DNA of 64,000 nucleotides from an uncultured Eubacteriales bacterium. Its GTDB lineage: Bacteria; Bacillota; Clostridia; Oscillospirales; CAG-272. Where the stretch lies: the NCBI GenBank assembly GCA_934434925.1, contig CAKSAC010000010.1, positions 1-64,000 of the forward strand. The letters are read 5' to 3'. The notes under the pieces are model-generated. The model was not told where the DNA came from. It made no database searches and saw only the letters and a program-made list of their open reading frames with translations. The position numbers were made by a program, and so were the translations under genes. This document shows, one piece after another, positions 38,601 to 46,506 of the stretch. How positions within the stretch are numbered: position 1 is the first letter of the stretch; every line of letters begins with the position of its first letter.

Positions 38601-40049
38601 GGCTTCCACGGGGATAAATCCCCCGATATCGACCTGAATTTCTCCGGAGAAGTGCAGGGGCGTGTCCATAAGTACACGGAGGAACTGTTCGGAGAAGGAA
38701 ATGTTTATCGCGCAGGCACCATCGGTACGCTGGCGGACAAGACCGCGTATGGCTATATCATGAAGTATCTTGAAGAGCGAAAGATTGCTTTGCCGCGCGC
38801 GGAAATTGATTCCATGGTCAGCCGTTGTGTGGGGATCAAGCGTACCACCGGTCAGCATCCCGGCGGAATCATCGTTGTTCCGCGGGAGTATGATATCTAC
38901 GATTTCACCCCGATTCAACACCCGGCGGATGACCCGCATTCCGATATTATCACCACGCACTTTCAGTTTTCCTATCTGCATGACACCATCCTGAAACTGG
39001 ACGAACTCGGCCATGATATGCCGACCAAATATAAGATGCTGGAACGCTACACCGGCAAGAGCGTGATGGATGTCAAGATGAATGACAAAGAGATATACAA
39101 ACTCTTTACTTCGATTGAACCGCTCGGGGTGTCGCCGAAAGAGGTCGGGTGTGAGATCGGAACGCTGGGATTGCCCGAAACGGGAACCCGGTTTGTTCAG
39201 CAGGTATTGATTGACGCCCAGCCGAAAAACTTTGCCGACCTGATGCAGATTGAAGGATTGACGCATGGGTCAGATGTCTGGCTCGGCAACGCGCAGGACC
39301 TGATTAAAGGCGGGATATGCGATATTTCCGAAGTTGTCGGAACGCGGGATAGCATCATGCTGTATCTGATCCGGCACGGTCTTGAAAACGGAACGTCCTT
39401 CAAGATCATGGAAGACGTGCGAAAAGGGCGCGGGGTGAAGCCCGAATATGAAGAAGCCATGCGGGCGCATGATGTTCCCGATTGGTATATCGATTCCTGC
39501 AAAAAAATCAAATATATGTTCCCGAAGGCGCATGCCGCCGCCTATGCGATCACCGCAATCCGCCTCGGGTGGTATAAGATTTATTATCCGAAGGAATTTT
39601 ACGCTGCGTACTTCACAGTCGCCCCCGGCGGCTTTGATGCCACCGTCGTATCCGGCGGGCGCGCGGCGATCACCCGGCTGATTCAGGAAATCGAAACGAA
39701 AGATAAAAAAGAAGCCACCCAGAAGGACGAAGAAACCCTCGCCGCCATGATGCTGGCGCGGGAGGCCATTCTGCGCGGCGTTCGGTTCTTGCCGATCGAT
39801 CTGTACCGTTCGGATGCCACGGCATTTTTACCCGAGGAAGGCGGGATCCGGATGCCCTTCTTCTCACTCGGCGGCCTCGGCGAAACCGCCGCAGGAAAAA
39901 TTGTGGAAGCGCGTGAAAAGGCCGGCGAGATCTATTCGGTCGAGGAATTGCGGGAAAAAGCCGGCCTTTCCAAAACGGTGATCGAGTTGCTCCGCGCCCA
40001 CAAGGTACTGGAAGGGCTTTCCGAAACAGCGCAGTTCACATTTTTTTGA
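35649..40049 (+). CDS. polC: DNA polymerase III alpha subunit, PolC type
   Basis: The Gram-positive replicative polymerase with built-in proofreading. Domain order: N-terminal region 1-230; OB domain about 230-350; split PHP domain starting ELHLHTNMSTMDALT near residue 366; DnaQ-like exonuclease (VVFDIETTGL near 454, HHRASDDAAM near 598). The zinc-like cysteine pairs CPSC/CPVC lie near 940-965. The palm has PDIDLNFSGE near 991, and the HhH region is near 1290. At 1466 residues it has full length. It is the last gene of the pyrH operon and is translationally coupled to ispG. No clear terminator separates it from the convergent gene 21 bp away. Confidence 0.97.
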   Translation: MTEKEAYEKIIANRYQPIDEQRRKLLDDGEVLSFRFATHEPPRLELHMAYPTRRNAEVLYDIEDDLCALTGAFSFRIFPHYPPEEFTTDMMPEIYREAAKIGAVSNGFFYEARCHTEEGNLVVEIPFTAGGVSLLDKTARLLSAILESRYGVKKRVLIRSSEDAEEKSRIRAESFAEKERIRREEQMKQMAEAESRHREALPPMENPDYEKRVSLTDTAPEAGREDEKTLRIGSALFDISSPEWILGRSVPLDSPIPLSAVQGKEGGNLLVFGEVFSKALRENRNGDRVIVTIGISDSSSSIYLRRSFSAEAADFLRDIETGTVLAVQGKLYREQYANNELAITPNSIARIARGYRRDKAPKKRVELHLHTNMSTMDALTRPDEIVATAKRWGHTAIGITDHGTVQAFPEIMLEKEKKYPELKVLYGMEAYYVNDTSAVLYGTHEGELSGDAVVFDIETTGLSAVGCGITEIGAVRIRAGEIIDTFCTFVNPEMPIPEKITEITHITDEMVKDAPKTEAALQSFLYFCGDSLLIAHNANFDIGFIRAAAERCHVPFTNPYLDTLALSRYLNPKLQKHTLDALGTHYRLGDFNHHRASDDAAMLAAVFFKMSEQLDGEGIRTYGELTNLLRDTTDPLRLKPYHMIIYAKNMTGLKNLYKLVSYGYLRCYHRSPRIPKSVLDRHREGLIIGSACESGELFRALLENRSESDLRTIVEYYDYLEIQPICNNRFLIRERTVADDEALRNLNRRIVALGRKYGRPVVATCDAHFLNKEDEICRKILLAGMKFPGADADAGLYLRTTEEMLAEFSYLGEETAREIVIENTQKIAAMVENIRPIPKGNYPPHMEGAEEELQKLCWDRAHDFYGDPLPEIVETRLRRELDSIIKNGFAVLYMIAQKLVKFSEDNGYVVGSRGSVGSSFVASMSGISEVNPLAPHYRCPSCRHSEFFTDGSVGSGFDLPDKVCPVCGTPMISDGHDIPFETFLGFHGDKSPDIDLNFSGEVQGRVHKYTEELFGEGNVYRAGTIGTLADKTAYGYIMKYLEERKIALPRAEIDSMVSRCVGIKRTTGQHPGGIIVVPREYDIYDFTPIQHPADDPHSDIITTHFQFSYLHDTILKLDELGHDMPTKYKMLERYTGKSVMDVKMNDKEIYKLFTSIEPLGVSPKEVGCEIGTLGLPETGTRFVQQVLIDAQPKNFADLMQIEGLTHGSDVWLGNAQDLIKGGICDISEVVGTRDSIMLYLIRHGLENGTSFKIMEDVRKGRGVKPEYEEAMRAHDVPDWYIDSCKKIKYMFPKAHAAAYAITAIRLGWYKIYYPKEFYAAYFTVAPGGFDATVVSGGRAAITRLIQEIETKDKKEATQKDEETLAAMMLAREAILRGVRFLPIDLYRSDATAFLPEEGGIRMPFFSLGGLGETAAGKIVEAREKAGEIYSVEELREKAGLSKTVIELLRAHKVLEGLSETAQFTFF

Positions 40050-40070
40050 TTTTGTAAACAAAACTATCCT

Positions 40071-40607
40071 TTATACGAACAATAAGTAGAGCAGAATGCA
40101 GGCAAGCAGATCGTCTCGGTTTTCGCACCGGAAGAGCAGAAGCGAAAGCGCCGCCAGCAGGATTTCTTCCGGGTCCGAAAAAAGTCGCTCGCCGAAAAAC
40201 GCCTCCTTTTTCCGTACCGGCCGGCAATCGTTCGCCCGACGGTCGCACAGGATGCCTGCGGCGCGGCTTTCCGCTTCCGGCCGTTCCGGCGAGCCGGCAG
40301 AGGCGCTCCCTGCAAGAAGAATTCCCGCAGAACGGGTCGCGCCCGATTCGTCTTCCCCCGGCGGCGGTTCCTGTTGCGCCGTGGTCTGCGAGAGCGATTC
40401 CGGCAGGGCAGTCCTGCCGGGGGGTTCACCGGGCGCGTTTCCGGCGGGTTCATCGCTTCCCGGCACGGCCGCCTTTTCCAAAGAGCGTTCCTCTTCGGGC
40501 AGGAGTGCGGTCGGCCGTCCGTCATCCCGAAAGGCGGTTCCGCCGTAATGGGCCGGCAAGACAATCTCCCCGCCGGTTTTATCGGAAAAATCTCGGCTGT
40601 ACATCAT
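40071..40607 (-). CDS. Conserved-looking protein with disordered centre and hydrophobic C-terminus
   Basis: The 178-residue protein has a short N-terminus (MMYSRDFSDKTGGEIVLP). A long Pro/Glu/Ser/Ala-rich disordered middle follows, then a hydrophobic C-terminal helix pair (PEEILLAALSLLLFRCENR, DDLLACILLYLLFV). The ending resembles small Clostridia proteins that finish in Leu-rich pairs, but I cannot name the family. ATG 40607 overlaps the stop of the upstream gene (ATGA) and GGAGGG lies 5 nt upstream, so the two are coupled. It is the last of three minus-strand genes. Confidence 0.55.
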   Translation of the reverse strand: MMYSRDFSDKTGGEIVLPAHYGGTAFRDDGRPTALLPEEERSLEKAAVPGSDEPAGNAPGEPPGRTALPESLSQTTAQQEPPPGEDESGATRSAGILLAGSASAGSPERPEAESRAAGILCDRRANDCRPVRKKEAFFGERLFSDPEEILLAALSLLLFRCENRDDLLACILLYLLFV

Positions 40608-41134
40608 CCGCACCCTCCGGTTTTATTTTCAAGCAACTCCAGTATTTCCAACACGCCGAGAATGCTGTCAATGGCTCTGCGCCGCCCCTCGGACAGAAAG
40701 GGGCGCAAAGCCATGAGAAGTGCGCGACGTTCGTCACAGCGACCTTTTTTATGCGGTACCGGACAGGGCGGCGGATAATTTCCCGGACAGGGAGGAGGGC
40801 AGTCTCCCGGTCGCGGTGGTGGGCAGTCTCCCGGTCGCGGTGGTGGGCAGTCTCCCGGTCGCGGTGGTGGGCAGTCTCCCGGTCGCGGTGGCGGGCAGTC
40901 TCCCGGTCGCGTTGGCGGACAATTTCCCGGACAGGGCGGTGGGCAGTCTCCCGGTCGCGGCGGCGGACAATCTCCCGGACAGGGCGGTGGGCAATCACCC
41001 GGTCGCGGAGGCGGACAATTTCCCGGACAGGGCGGCTCTTTGTCGCCACCCAATCCGGACAAAAGCCCGAGGATCGATGCCAGTGCCGACGGATTTTGCA
41101 GCAGCGTTCCGATGAGGCCGGAGAGGTCCGGCAT
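40604..41134 (-). CDS. Pro/Cys-rich octapeptide-repeat protein
   Basis: The 176-residue protein has three parts. Residues 1-30 (MPDLSGLIGTLLQNPSALAS and on) are a short helical segment. The centre is 11 tandem repeats of eight residues, consensus (R/C)PG(D/N)CPPP. The C-terminal 50 residues (RRALLMALRPFLSEGRRRAI ... LEILELLENKTG) are helical and resemble the end of small Clostridia proteins of unknown function. The repeat predicts an extended polyproline rod with many regularly spaced cysteines. ATG 41134 has GGAG 6 nt upstream; ATG 41146 lacks a site. There is no signal peptide. A spore-coat-like role is conjecture. Confidence 0.65.
   Translation of the reverse strand: MPDLSGLIGTLLQNPSALASILGLLSGLGGDKEPPCPGNCPPPRPGDCPPPCPGDCPPPRPGDCPPPCPGNCPPTRPGDCPPPRPGDCPPPRPGDCPPPRPGDCPPPRPGDCPPPCPGNYPPPCPVPHKKGRCDERRALLMALRPFLSEGRRRAIDSILGVLEILELLENKTGGCG
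40766..41029 (-). repeat. 24-bp coding tandem repeat, 11 units
   Basis: GGCAGTCTCCCGGTCGCGG (plus strand) recurs every 24 bp. Four consecutive units are identical or nearly so. The repeats encode the octapeptide array, with no frame break. Confidence 0.9.
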
Positions 41135-41148
41135 GGCGTTCTCCATTT

Positions 41149-41379
41149 TTATTGCTTTTTCCGGGCGGCTTGCACTTCCCGCAGAATACGCGCCGCTTCC
41201 TTTACATCGGCCGCGCTTTTGCGCGACAGGGATTCCCGGAGTCTTTGCATTTCGGCGACGGGCGGAGAGCCGGGCGGCAGGGTAATGCCGTTCTTTTCCG
41301 CCATCCGGCACACGGCGCTCCAGAGCGACGCATCATCAAGAGAGAGCAGTGTTTCCAAAACGCGCGGGTCAAATTCCAT
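41149..41379 (-). CDS. Small helical protein of unknown function
   Basis: The 76-residue protein MEFDPRVLETLLSLDDASLW... is predicted to be all helical, ending in a basic helix (RRILREVQAARKKQ-like). A GAGGTG site precedes ATG 41379. Its stop lies 14 bp before the start of the repeat-protein gene, so it is first in the three-gene minus-strand unit. No family was recognised; its small size and linkage suggest a shared role with its neighbours. Confidence 0.6.
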   Translation of the reverse strand: MEFDPRVLETLLSLDDASLWSAVCRMAEKNGITLPPGSPPVAEMQRLRESLSRKSAADVKEAARILREVQAARKKQ

Positions 41380-41448
41380 GTTATCACCTCACTTTTTCTG
41401 TGTTAGCAGTATATGCGCCGTTCTTTTGGCGTGACAGGGGAGAAATGT

Positions 41449-41964
41449 ATGAAATTTTTGATTTTTTCGGATTCGCACGGGCATACGTCCGCGATGGAGC
41501 GCGCGCTTGTCCGTCACAGGGATGCCGATGCCGTCTTTTTCCTCGGAGACGGCATATCGGACGCGGAAGAAATCAGTCTGCGGGGCGATTGTCCGCCGGT
41601 TTTTCGTGTGCTCGGGAACTGTGATTCCTCGCTTTCTCCGTATGGCATGGAAAGACGTATGTATGAAACATATACTCTCCCCGGACACCGTATCCTCCTG
41701 TTGCACGGCCATACGGCCGGAGCCAGATGCGGTCTTTCCGGCCTTGTGGTTGCCGCAAAAGAGGCCGGAGCGGACATCGTCCTGTACGGGCATACGCATA
41801 TCCCGGCAAAAACCCGGATCCCCGAAGAAGAAGGCGGCCCGCTCTGCCTTTTTAACCCCGGCAGTATCGGCGCGCCTCCGGACGGGATCCCACGGTACGG
41901 ACTTTTGACAATACAGGGAGACAATATCCTCTTTTCACATGGGAAGGAAGAGCTTTATGGGTGA
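41449..41964 (+). CDS. YfcE/MJ0936-family phosphodiesterase
   Basis: A small calcineurin-like metallophosphoesterase. Metal-binding motifs are in order: FSDSHGH at residues 6-12, FLGDG near 36, VLGNCD near 60, LLHGHT near 88, and YGHTHIP near 114. The length is 171 residues. GGGGAG lies 7 nt before ATG 41449. It overlaps the next gene by 8 nt and is co-transcribed with it. The natural substrate of the family is unclear. Confidence 0.9.
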   Translation: MKFLIFSDSHGHTSAMERALVRHRDADAVFFLGDGISDAEEISLRGDCPPVFRVLGNCDSSLSPYGMERRMYETYTLPGHRILLLHGHTAGARCGLSGLVVAAKEAGADIVLYGHTHIPAKTRIPEEEGGPLCLFNPGSIGAPPDGIPRYGLLTIQGDNILFSHGKEELYG

Positions 41965-42799
41965 AATGCTTTGTTCCACGGGGGCGTTTATCGGCCGGGT
42001 GAATGACCGGGATCACCGCGGTTTTCTCAGGATCGCCGACAGTCTTACGGCAGATGCGTTTGAATTCATGATGTACGAATCATGGTACGAAAAGGCCGGG
42101 GCCGTTCTTTCGGATTTTATCGCCGGCGGATACCGATTTCCGGTTTTTCATGTGGAAAAACGGATTGGCGAATATATCGGTCTTGGCGGAGAAGAGAACC
42201 GGAAAGAAGCGGAGAAACGTTTCTCCCTGAATTGCGAGTACGCCGCCCGTCTCGGCTCGGAAAAACTGGTCTTGCATCTTTGGAACGGAATACCGAGCGA
42301 CCGGAATTTTCAGCGACATATGGCGGCCTATCCGGTTTTTGCCGATATTGCCGGGCGGTTCGGGCTTCTCCTGACCGTGGAAAACGTCGTCTGTGCGGTG
42401 GGATCGCCGATTTCACATCTGCTCGCCCTGCACGCCGCCTATCCGGACGCGGCTTTCACCTATGACACGAAAATGGCGGCTTTTCACCGGGAGGAAACCG
42501 CGCTTTTCACCACTCCCGGTCTTTCGATCCTTCGGGCGGGCAAGGTCCGCCACATTCATCTGAACGATTATGGAGGCGGTTATCGCGACTTTGAACATCT
42601 GCGCGTACTCCACCTCGGGGAAGGACATGTGGATATTGCCGGCTTCACCGGCGCTCTTTTGCGGGCGGGATACCGGGGAACCGTAACGCTTGAATGCAGT
42701 TGTATGCGGCCGGACGGAACGCTGACTCCGGAAAAAATGAATGCTTCGCTGGCCATTGCCCGGGAACTGATGAAAGGATGTGACCGATATGCCGAATGA
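41957..42799 (+). CDS. Sugar phosphate isomerase/epimerase (xylose-isomerase-like TIM barrel)
   Basis: The 280-residue protein fits the AP-endonuclease-2/xylose-isomerase TIM-barrel family. LLLTVENVVC carries one metal-binding Glu, FTYDTKMAAFH an Asp, VRHIHLNDYGGG the conserved His/Asp, LGEGHVDI a His, and TVTLECS the last Glu. The substrate cannot be assigned. ATG 41957 (MGEMLCSTG) overlaps yfcE by 8 nt, with GGAAGAG as binding site. It overlaps the ABC transporter gene by 11 nt. Confidence 0.8.
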   Translation: MGEMLCSTGAFIGRVNDRDHRGFLRIADSLTADAFEFMMYESWYEKAGAVLSDFIAGGYRFPVFHVEKRIGEYIGLGGEENRKEAEKRFSLNCEYAARLGSEKLVLHLWNGIPSDRNFQRHMAAYPVFADIAGRFGLLLTVENVVCAVGSPISHLLALHAAYPDAAFTYDTKMAAFHREETALFTTPGLSILRAGKVRHIHLNDYGGGYRDFEHLRVLHLGEGHVDIAGFTGALLRAGYRGTVTLECSCMRPDGTLTPEKMNASLAIARELMKGCDRYAE

Positions 42800-44735
42800 A
42801 ATGCAACCTTTTCGCCCCCGGCCGACCGACGGCCTGAAAAAACCCGAAAAAATCCGGGAATGGCCGGGGTATATTCTGCGTATATGCGCCGGTTTTTTTC
42901 ACCGCCTTTTTTATGTTGTGAAACTTGTTTATGAAACAAAGCCGGTCCTGCTCTTTCTGATGGCGTTTTTCTGCTTGATCGGCGGCGTGTTGCCGGTCGT
43001 CGGCGCGTGGATCACCCGGGATGTGCTGAACGCCGTTGCCGGACTTCTTTCCGATACGAGTGCCATGCCGGAGAGCTTTCGCGGATTTCTTCGGGAAGCC
43101 TTCACCGGGCGTTTCCGAAATCTGACGTTTTTGCTCATTTTTCAATTTCTGTACCTGCTCGGTACCAGAGTCATCAACCGTTTCAGTTCTGCGGTAAACG
43201 ATCTGGCGGGAGAGCTTCTCAGCAATCACATCCGGTTGAAGATCATGAACAAGGCCAAAACGCTGGACCTTTCGTCCTTCGACCGGCCGGAATTCTACGA
43301 AAAACTGGAAAATGCCAACCGGGAAGCCGGCATGCGTCCGCTTGCAATCCTGCGTGCGACCTTTGATCTTGTCAGCGCTCTGATCAGTGCGGTCAGTTTT
43401 GTGGTAATCCTTGTCGGTCTGCATCCGTTGGCTCCGGTCATCGTGGCATTGCTTGCACTTCCCGGGGCGGTGGTGAGCTGCATATACAGGACGCGGAATT
43501 TCCGGTATATGCGCCGCCATTCCAAAGACCGGCTCCGTATGGAGTATTTTTCGCGTCAGCTCGTGGATAAGGATAAAGCGAAAGAGGTCCGCGTCATGGA
43601 TCTTTCCGAGCCGATGATCGAGCGGTACAGGACCTCGTTCGGCATCTATTACCGGGGGATACGCCGGTTGATATATTCGGAAAACGCATGGATGCTCGCC
43701 ACAAACTTCCTGTCTTTGGTCGGCAACCTGTTTTTGCTGGCGTATGTGGTATTCCGTATGGGTGCCGGGCAGGGGGCGATCGGCGACTATTCGCTGTATA
43801 CCGGCGCGCTGACATCGGTTCTTTCCTATGTATCGGTATCGATTACTTCCATGACGAAAATCTACGAAGGAACCCTGTTTATCGACAATATGATCGTATA
43901 TATGCAGGAAAAAGTCGAGATTGTTCCCACGGTGACCCCCGGGCGGATTCCCGAACGCGGGAAGAGACATACCATCGAATTCCGCCATGTTTCCTTTTGC
44001 TATCCGGGCGGAACGCGGAATGTTCTGGAAGACGTGAGCTTTACGCTGCGCACCGGAGAAACGGCCGTTCTCGTCGGGCTGAACGGCGCGGGGAAGACCA
44101 CGCTGATCAAATTGCTGACCCGCCTGTATGATCCGACTGCCGGGCAGATTCTTTTTGACGGATATGACTTGCGGGAGTATGAACCGACGGAGTATTACCG
44201 GCTGTTCGGCGTGGTTTTTCAGGACTATGGCCGGTATGCCGTCACGGTCGGGGAGAATATCGCCTTCGGGGATGTCTGTCGCCCACCGTCGCCCGAAACG
44301 CTCGAAGAAGCGGCGCGTTTGGGAGAAGCCGACGCCTTTATCCGCGCTTTGCCGGACGGATACGATACGCCGTTGCAACGCTATTTTGAGGAGAACGGCG
44401 TGGAACTTTCCGGCGGGCAGTGGCAGAAACTGGCCATCTCCCGCGCTTTTTACAAAAAGGCCGATATTCTGATTCTCGATGAGCCGACGGCCTCGCTCGA
44501 TCCGCTGGCCGAGGAAGCCGTTTTCACGCGATTTTCCGATCTGGGGGCTGACAAAATCACGTTGCTGGTGTCACACCGGCTTTCCGGCGCAACGACAGCC
44601 GGTCAGATCATCGTGATGGAAAACGGCCGTCTGGAAGAATGCGGAACCCATCGCGATCTCATGAAAAAGCATGCCCGCTATCACGCTCTCTTTACCGCGC
44701 AGGCAAAAAACTATCGCGAAGAGCCGCAAGCATAA
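42789..44735 (+). CDS. ABC transporter, fused permease and ATPase
   Basis: The 648-residue half-transporter of the ABCB/exporter type is expected to work as a dimer. About six transmembrane helices lie in residues 35-340. The nucleotide-binding domain has Walker A GLNGAGKTT, the Q-loop (VVFQDYGRY), signature LSGGQWQKLAISRAF, Walker B ILILDEPTASLD, and an H-loop (VSHRLS). ATG 42789 is chosen because AAAGGA lies 8 nt before it. The cargo is unknown. It is last of the yfcE-epimerase-ABC unit and is followed by a terminator. Confidence 0.9.
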   Translation: MPNEMQPFRPRPTDGLKKPEKIREWPGYILRICAGFFHRLFYVVKLVYETKPVLLFLMAFFCLIGGVLPVVGAWITRDVLNAVAGLLSDTSAMPESFRGFLREAFTGRFRNLTFLLIFQFLYLLGTRVINRFSSAVNDLAGELLSNHIRLKIMNKAKTLDLSSFDRPEFYEKLENANREAGMRPLAILRATFDLVSALISAVSFVVILVGLHPLAPVIVALLALPGAVVSCIYRTRNFRYMRRHSKDRLRMEYFSRQLVDKDKAKEVRVMDLSEPMIERYRTSFGIYYRGIRRLIYSENAWMLATNFLSLVGNLFLLAYVVFRMGAGQGAIGDYSLYTGALTSVLSYVSVSITSMTKIYEGTLFIDNMIVYMQEKVEIVPTVTPGRIPERGKRHTIEFRHVSFCYPGGTRNVLEDVSFTLRTGETAVLVGLNGAGKTTLIKLLTRLYDPTAGQILFDGYDLREYEPTEYYRLFGVVFQDYGRYAVTVGENIAFGDVCRPPSPETLEEAARLGEADAFIRALPDGYDTPLQRYFEENGVELSGGQWQKLAISRAFYKKADILILDEPTASLDPLAEEAVFTRFSDLGADKITLLVSHRLSGATTAGQIIVMENGRLEECGTHRDLMKKHARYHALFTAQAKNYREEPQA

Positions 44736-44740
44736 TAAAA

Positions 44741-44777
44741 AAAGTGACAGACCGAAAAAGCCTGTCACTTTCTTTTT
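44741..44777. terminator. Terminator between convergent ABC and ROK genes
   Basis: AAAGTGACAG and CTGTCACTTT form a 10-bp stem followed by CTTTTT on the plus strand; A-rich sequence on the other side may let it work both ways. Confidence 0.85.
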
Positions 44778-44856
44778 GTTGGAATGCCGACGCGGAAAGC
44801 CCTGCGCGTTTTTCGGAAAGTACACGAAAAAAGCAGGGGCGCACGAAGAAAGCGGT

Positions 44857-45831
44857 TTACGCGTTTGCGTTCTTTTCCAGCGCGGCCGCTCCGATGATGC
44901 CGGCGTCGTTTCCGAGCTCGGCAATACGGATAGAGGTCTTGCGCGCCGCGTCACGAGTGAACTGTTCTTCCGAAATCCGGAGCAGAAAATCGGGGGAAAG
45001 AAGGTATTCTTTTTCGTTGCAGATTCCGCCGCCGATTGACAGAACTTCCGGCTGGAAGATGTTGATGAGATTGACAATCCCTTCGGCAAGATAGTCCTGA
45101 TATAGCTCCACGACCTGCCTTCCGTAAATGTCGCCGGCGCGCATGGCATTGAACGCAACGCGCGCATTGACCTTCCCGTATTTTTCAACTTCATCGGTCA
45201 TGAGGGTTTTGTGTTTCAGACGGCGGCATTCTTCCAGCGCTTCCTCCGTCGTCTGAATCAGCCCGGTGGCGGAGCAATAGGCTTCCCAGCAGCCGTGGCG
45301 GCCGCAATTACAGAGACGACCGTACTTTTTGATGACCACATGGCCGAGTTCGGCCGCGCCGCCGTTCCAGCCGTAATAAATCTTGCGGTTGATGACAATC
45401 CCGCCGCCAAGACCGGTTCCGAGTGTGATCATGACCGAGTCGCGCGTACCGCGCGCCGCGCCGCAGACGGCTTCGGCATATGCGGCGGCGTTTGCGTCGT
45501 TTTCCAGAAAGACATGGCGGACAGGGAAGAGCGCCCGGAATTTTTCCACGATGGGAAACCGGAAGAAACGCAGATTGTCCGATCGTTCGACCATACCTTC
45601 TTCATAGAGGATCGTGCCGGGGCTTGCAATCCCCGCCGAGGAAACCGAAGCCATATCGATACCGGCCTGTTGCGTCAGACGTGTGCAGAGCGCGGCCATA
45701 TCTTCGATGATGGCATCTCCGCCGCGGCTGACAGGGGTCGGCACACTCGCTTTTTGTATGATATTCATGTTTTCGTCTACGATGCCGGCGGCGATATTCG
45801 TGCCTCCAAGATCGATCCCGATGGTATACAT
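44857..45831 (-). CDS. ROK-family sugar kinase (glucokinase-like)
   Basis: A ROK kinase that phosphorylates a hexose with ATP. The phosphate-binding motif IGIDLGGTNIAAGIVD is at residues 4-19. The catalytic Asp is in ENDANAAAYAE, followed by TLGTGLGGGI and the zinc motif C-N-C-G-R-H-G-C-W-E. The length is 324 residues, without a DNA-binding domain, so it is a kinase and not a ROK repressor. ATG 45831 follows GGAGG. A strong promoter lies 135 bp upstream. Confidence 0.92.
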   Translation of the reverse strand: MYTIGIDLGGTNIAAGIVDENMNIIQKASVPTPVSRGGDAIIEDMAALCTRLTQQAGIDMASVSSAGIASPGTILYEEGMVERSDNLRFFRFPIVEKFRALFPVRHVFLENDANAAAYAEAVCGAARGTRDSVMITLGTGLGGGIVINRKIYYGWNGGAAELGHVVIKKYGRLCNCGRHGCWEAYCSATGLIQTTEEALEECRRLKHKTLMTDEVEKYGKVNARVAFNAMRAGDIYGRQVVELYQDYLAEGIVNLINIFQPEVLSIGGGICNEKEYLLSPDFLLRISEEQFTRDAARKTSIRIAELGNDAGIIGAAALEKNANA

Positions 45832-45966
45832 TCCGGTTTCCTCCGTTAATTTGAAATAGAATGGCGCGCAGAAAAGGCGCAGGATATTCCGGGCCCCGGT
45901 CATTCGACGGGGAAGGGGGGCGCTCATCGTTTTAGCGGCAAAGGCCCGAGAAACCCGTACGTTTCT

Positions 45967-45994
45967 ATTATACCGCATGGGAAACGGTTGTCAA
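45967..45994 (-). promoter_or_regulatory. Promoter of the ROK kinase gene
   Basis: On the minus strand: TTGACA, 16 nt, TATAAT. Confidence 0.85.
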
Positions 45995-46370
45995 GAAGGT
46001 TTTGGAAATTTGCCGTTCCGTTGCCGGAATATACCGAAAAACTGTCCGGAAATCTGCTTTCTGTCAAAATTCCGGCCGGTTCGGGTGTAGAAAAAAAGCG
46101 AACCGATTTGTGCAAAAATAACAAAGAGGGCGCGCGTTGTTTCTTTGAAAAAGGCATTAAATTAAATTTAATTTTTAACAAGATTATAGCAAAAACAACC
46201 TTACAAACAAGAGATACGGCAGTAAATACAGTTTACTTTTAACTTTTTAGTAATATTTGGAGACCGAGGCATTGGAAAAAAACAATAAAAATGGGTATTT
46301 ATGCATTTTCAAGCGAGCCGAAAAACCGCAAAAGAGCGACCGGGAAAGGGAAAGCGCGGTTTTTGCATTC
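45995..46370. other. Long AT-rich intergenic region with a palindrome
   Basis: No gene is visible. It contains a perfect 16-bp palindrome AAATTAAATTTAATTT (46159-46174) in very AT-rich sequence about 200 bp upstream of the import operon promoter. It could be an upstream regulatory site or curved DNA. Confidence 0.45.
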
Positions 46371-46399
46371 TTGACAACCACGACGCGATATGGTATCAT
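46371..46399 (+). promoter_or_regulatory. Promoter of the carbohydrate import operon
   Basis: TTGACA, 17 nt, TATCAT. The leader of about 100 nt holds an imperfect hairpin, GGTAGGGGAT (46417) with ATCTCCCTGCC (46453). Confidence 0.8.
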
Positions 46400-46506
46400 A
46401 TAGATATGCAATTATGGGTAGGGGATAGGTATGTCCTGCGGGCCTTGCGGGCATCTCCCTGCCGATTCATGAGCAATTATTTCACTCATCCCGAAGGAGG
46501 AACACC

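Noticed and set aside
40766..41029. CRISPR-like array of 24-bp repeats
   Set aside because: The repeats are contiguous without unique spacers, lie in frame, and encode an octapeptide array; no cas genes are nearby.
42645..44378. 577-codon minus-strand frame opposite the ABC transporter
   Set aside because: All ABC motifs lie on the plus strand; the minus frame has none.
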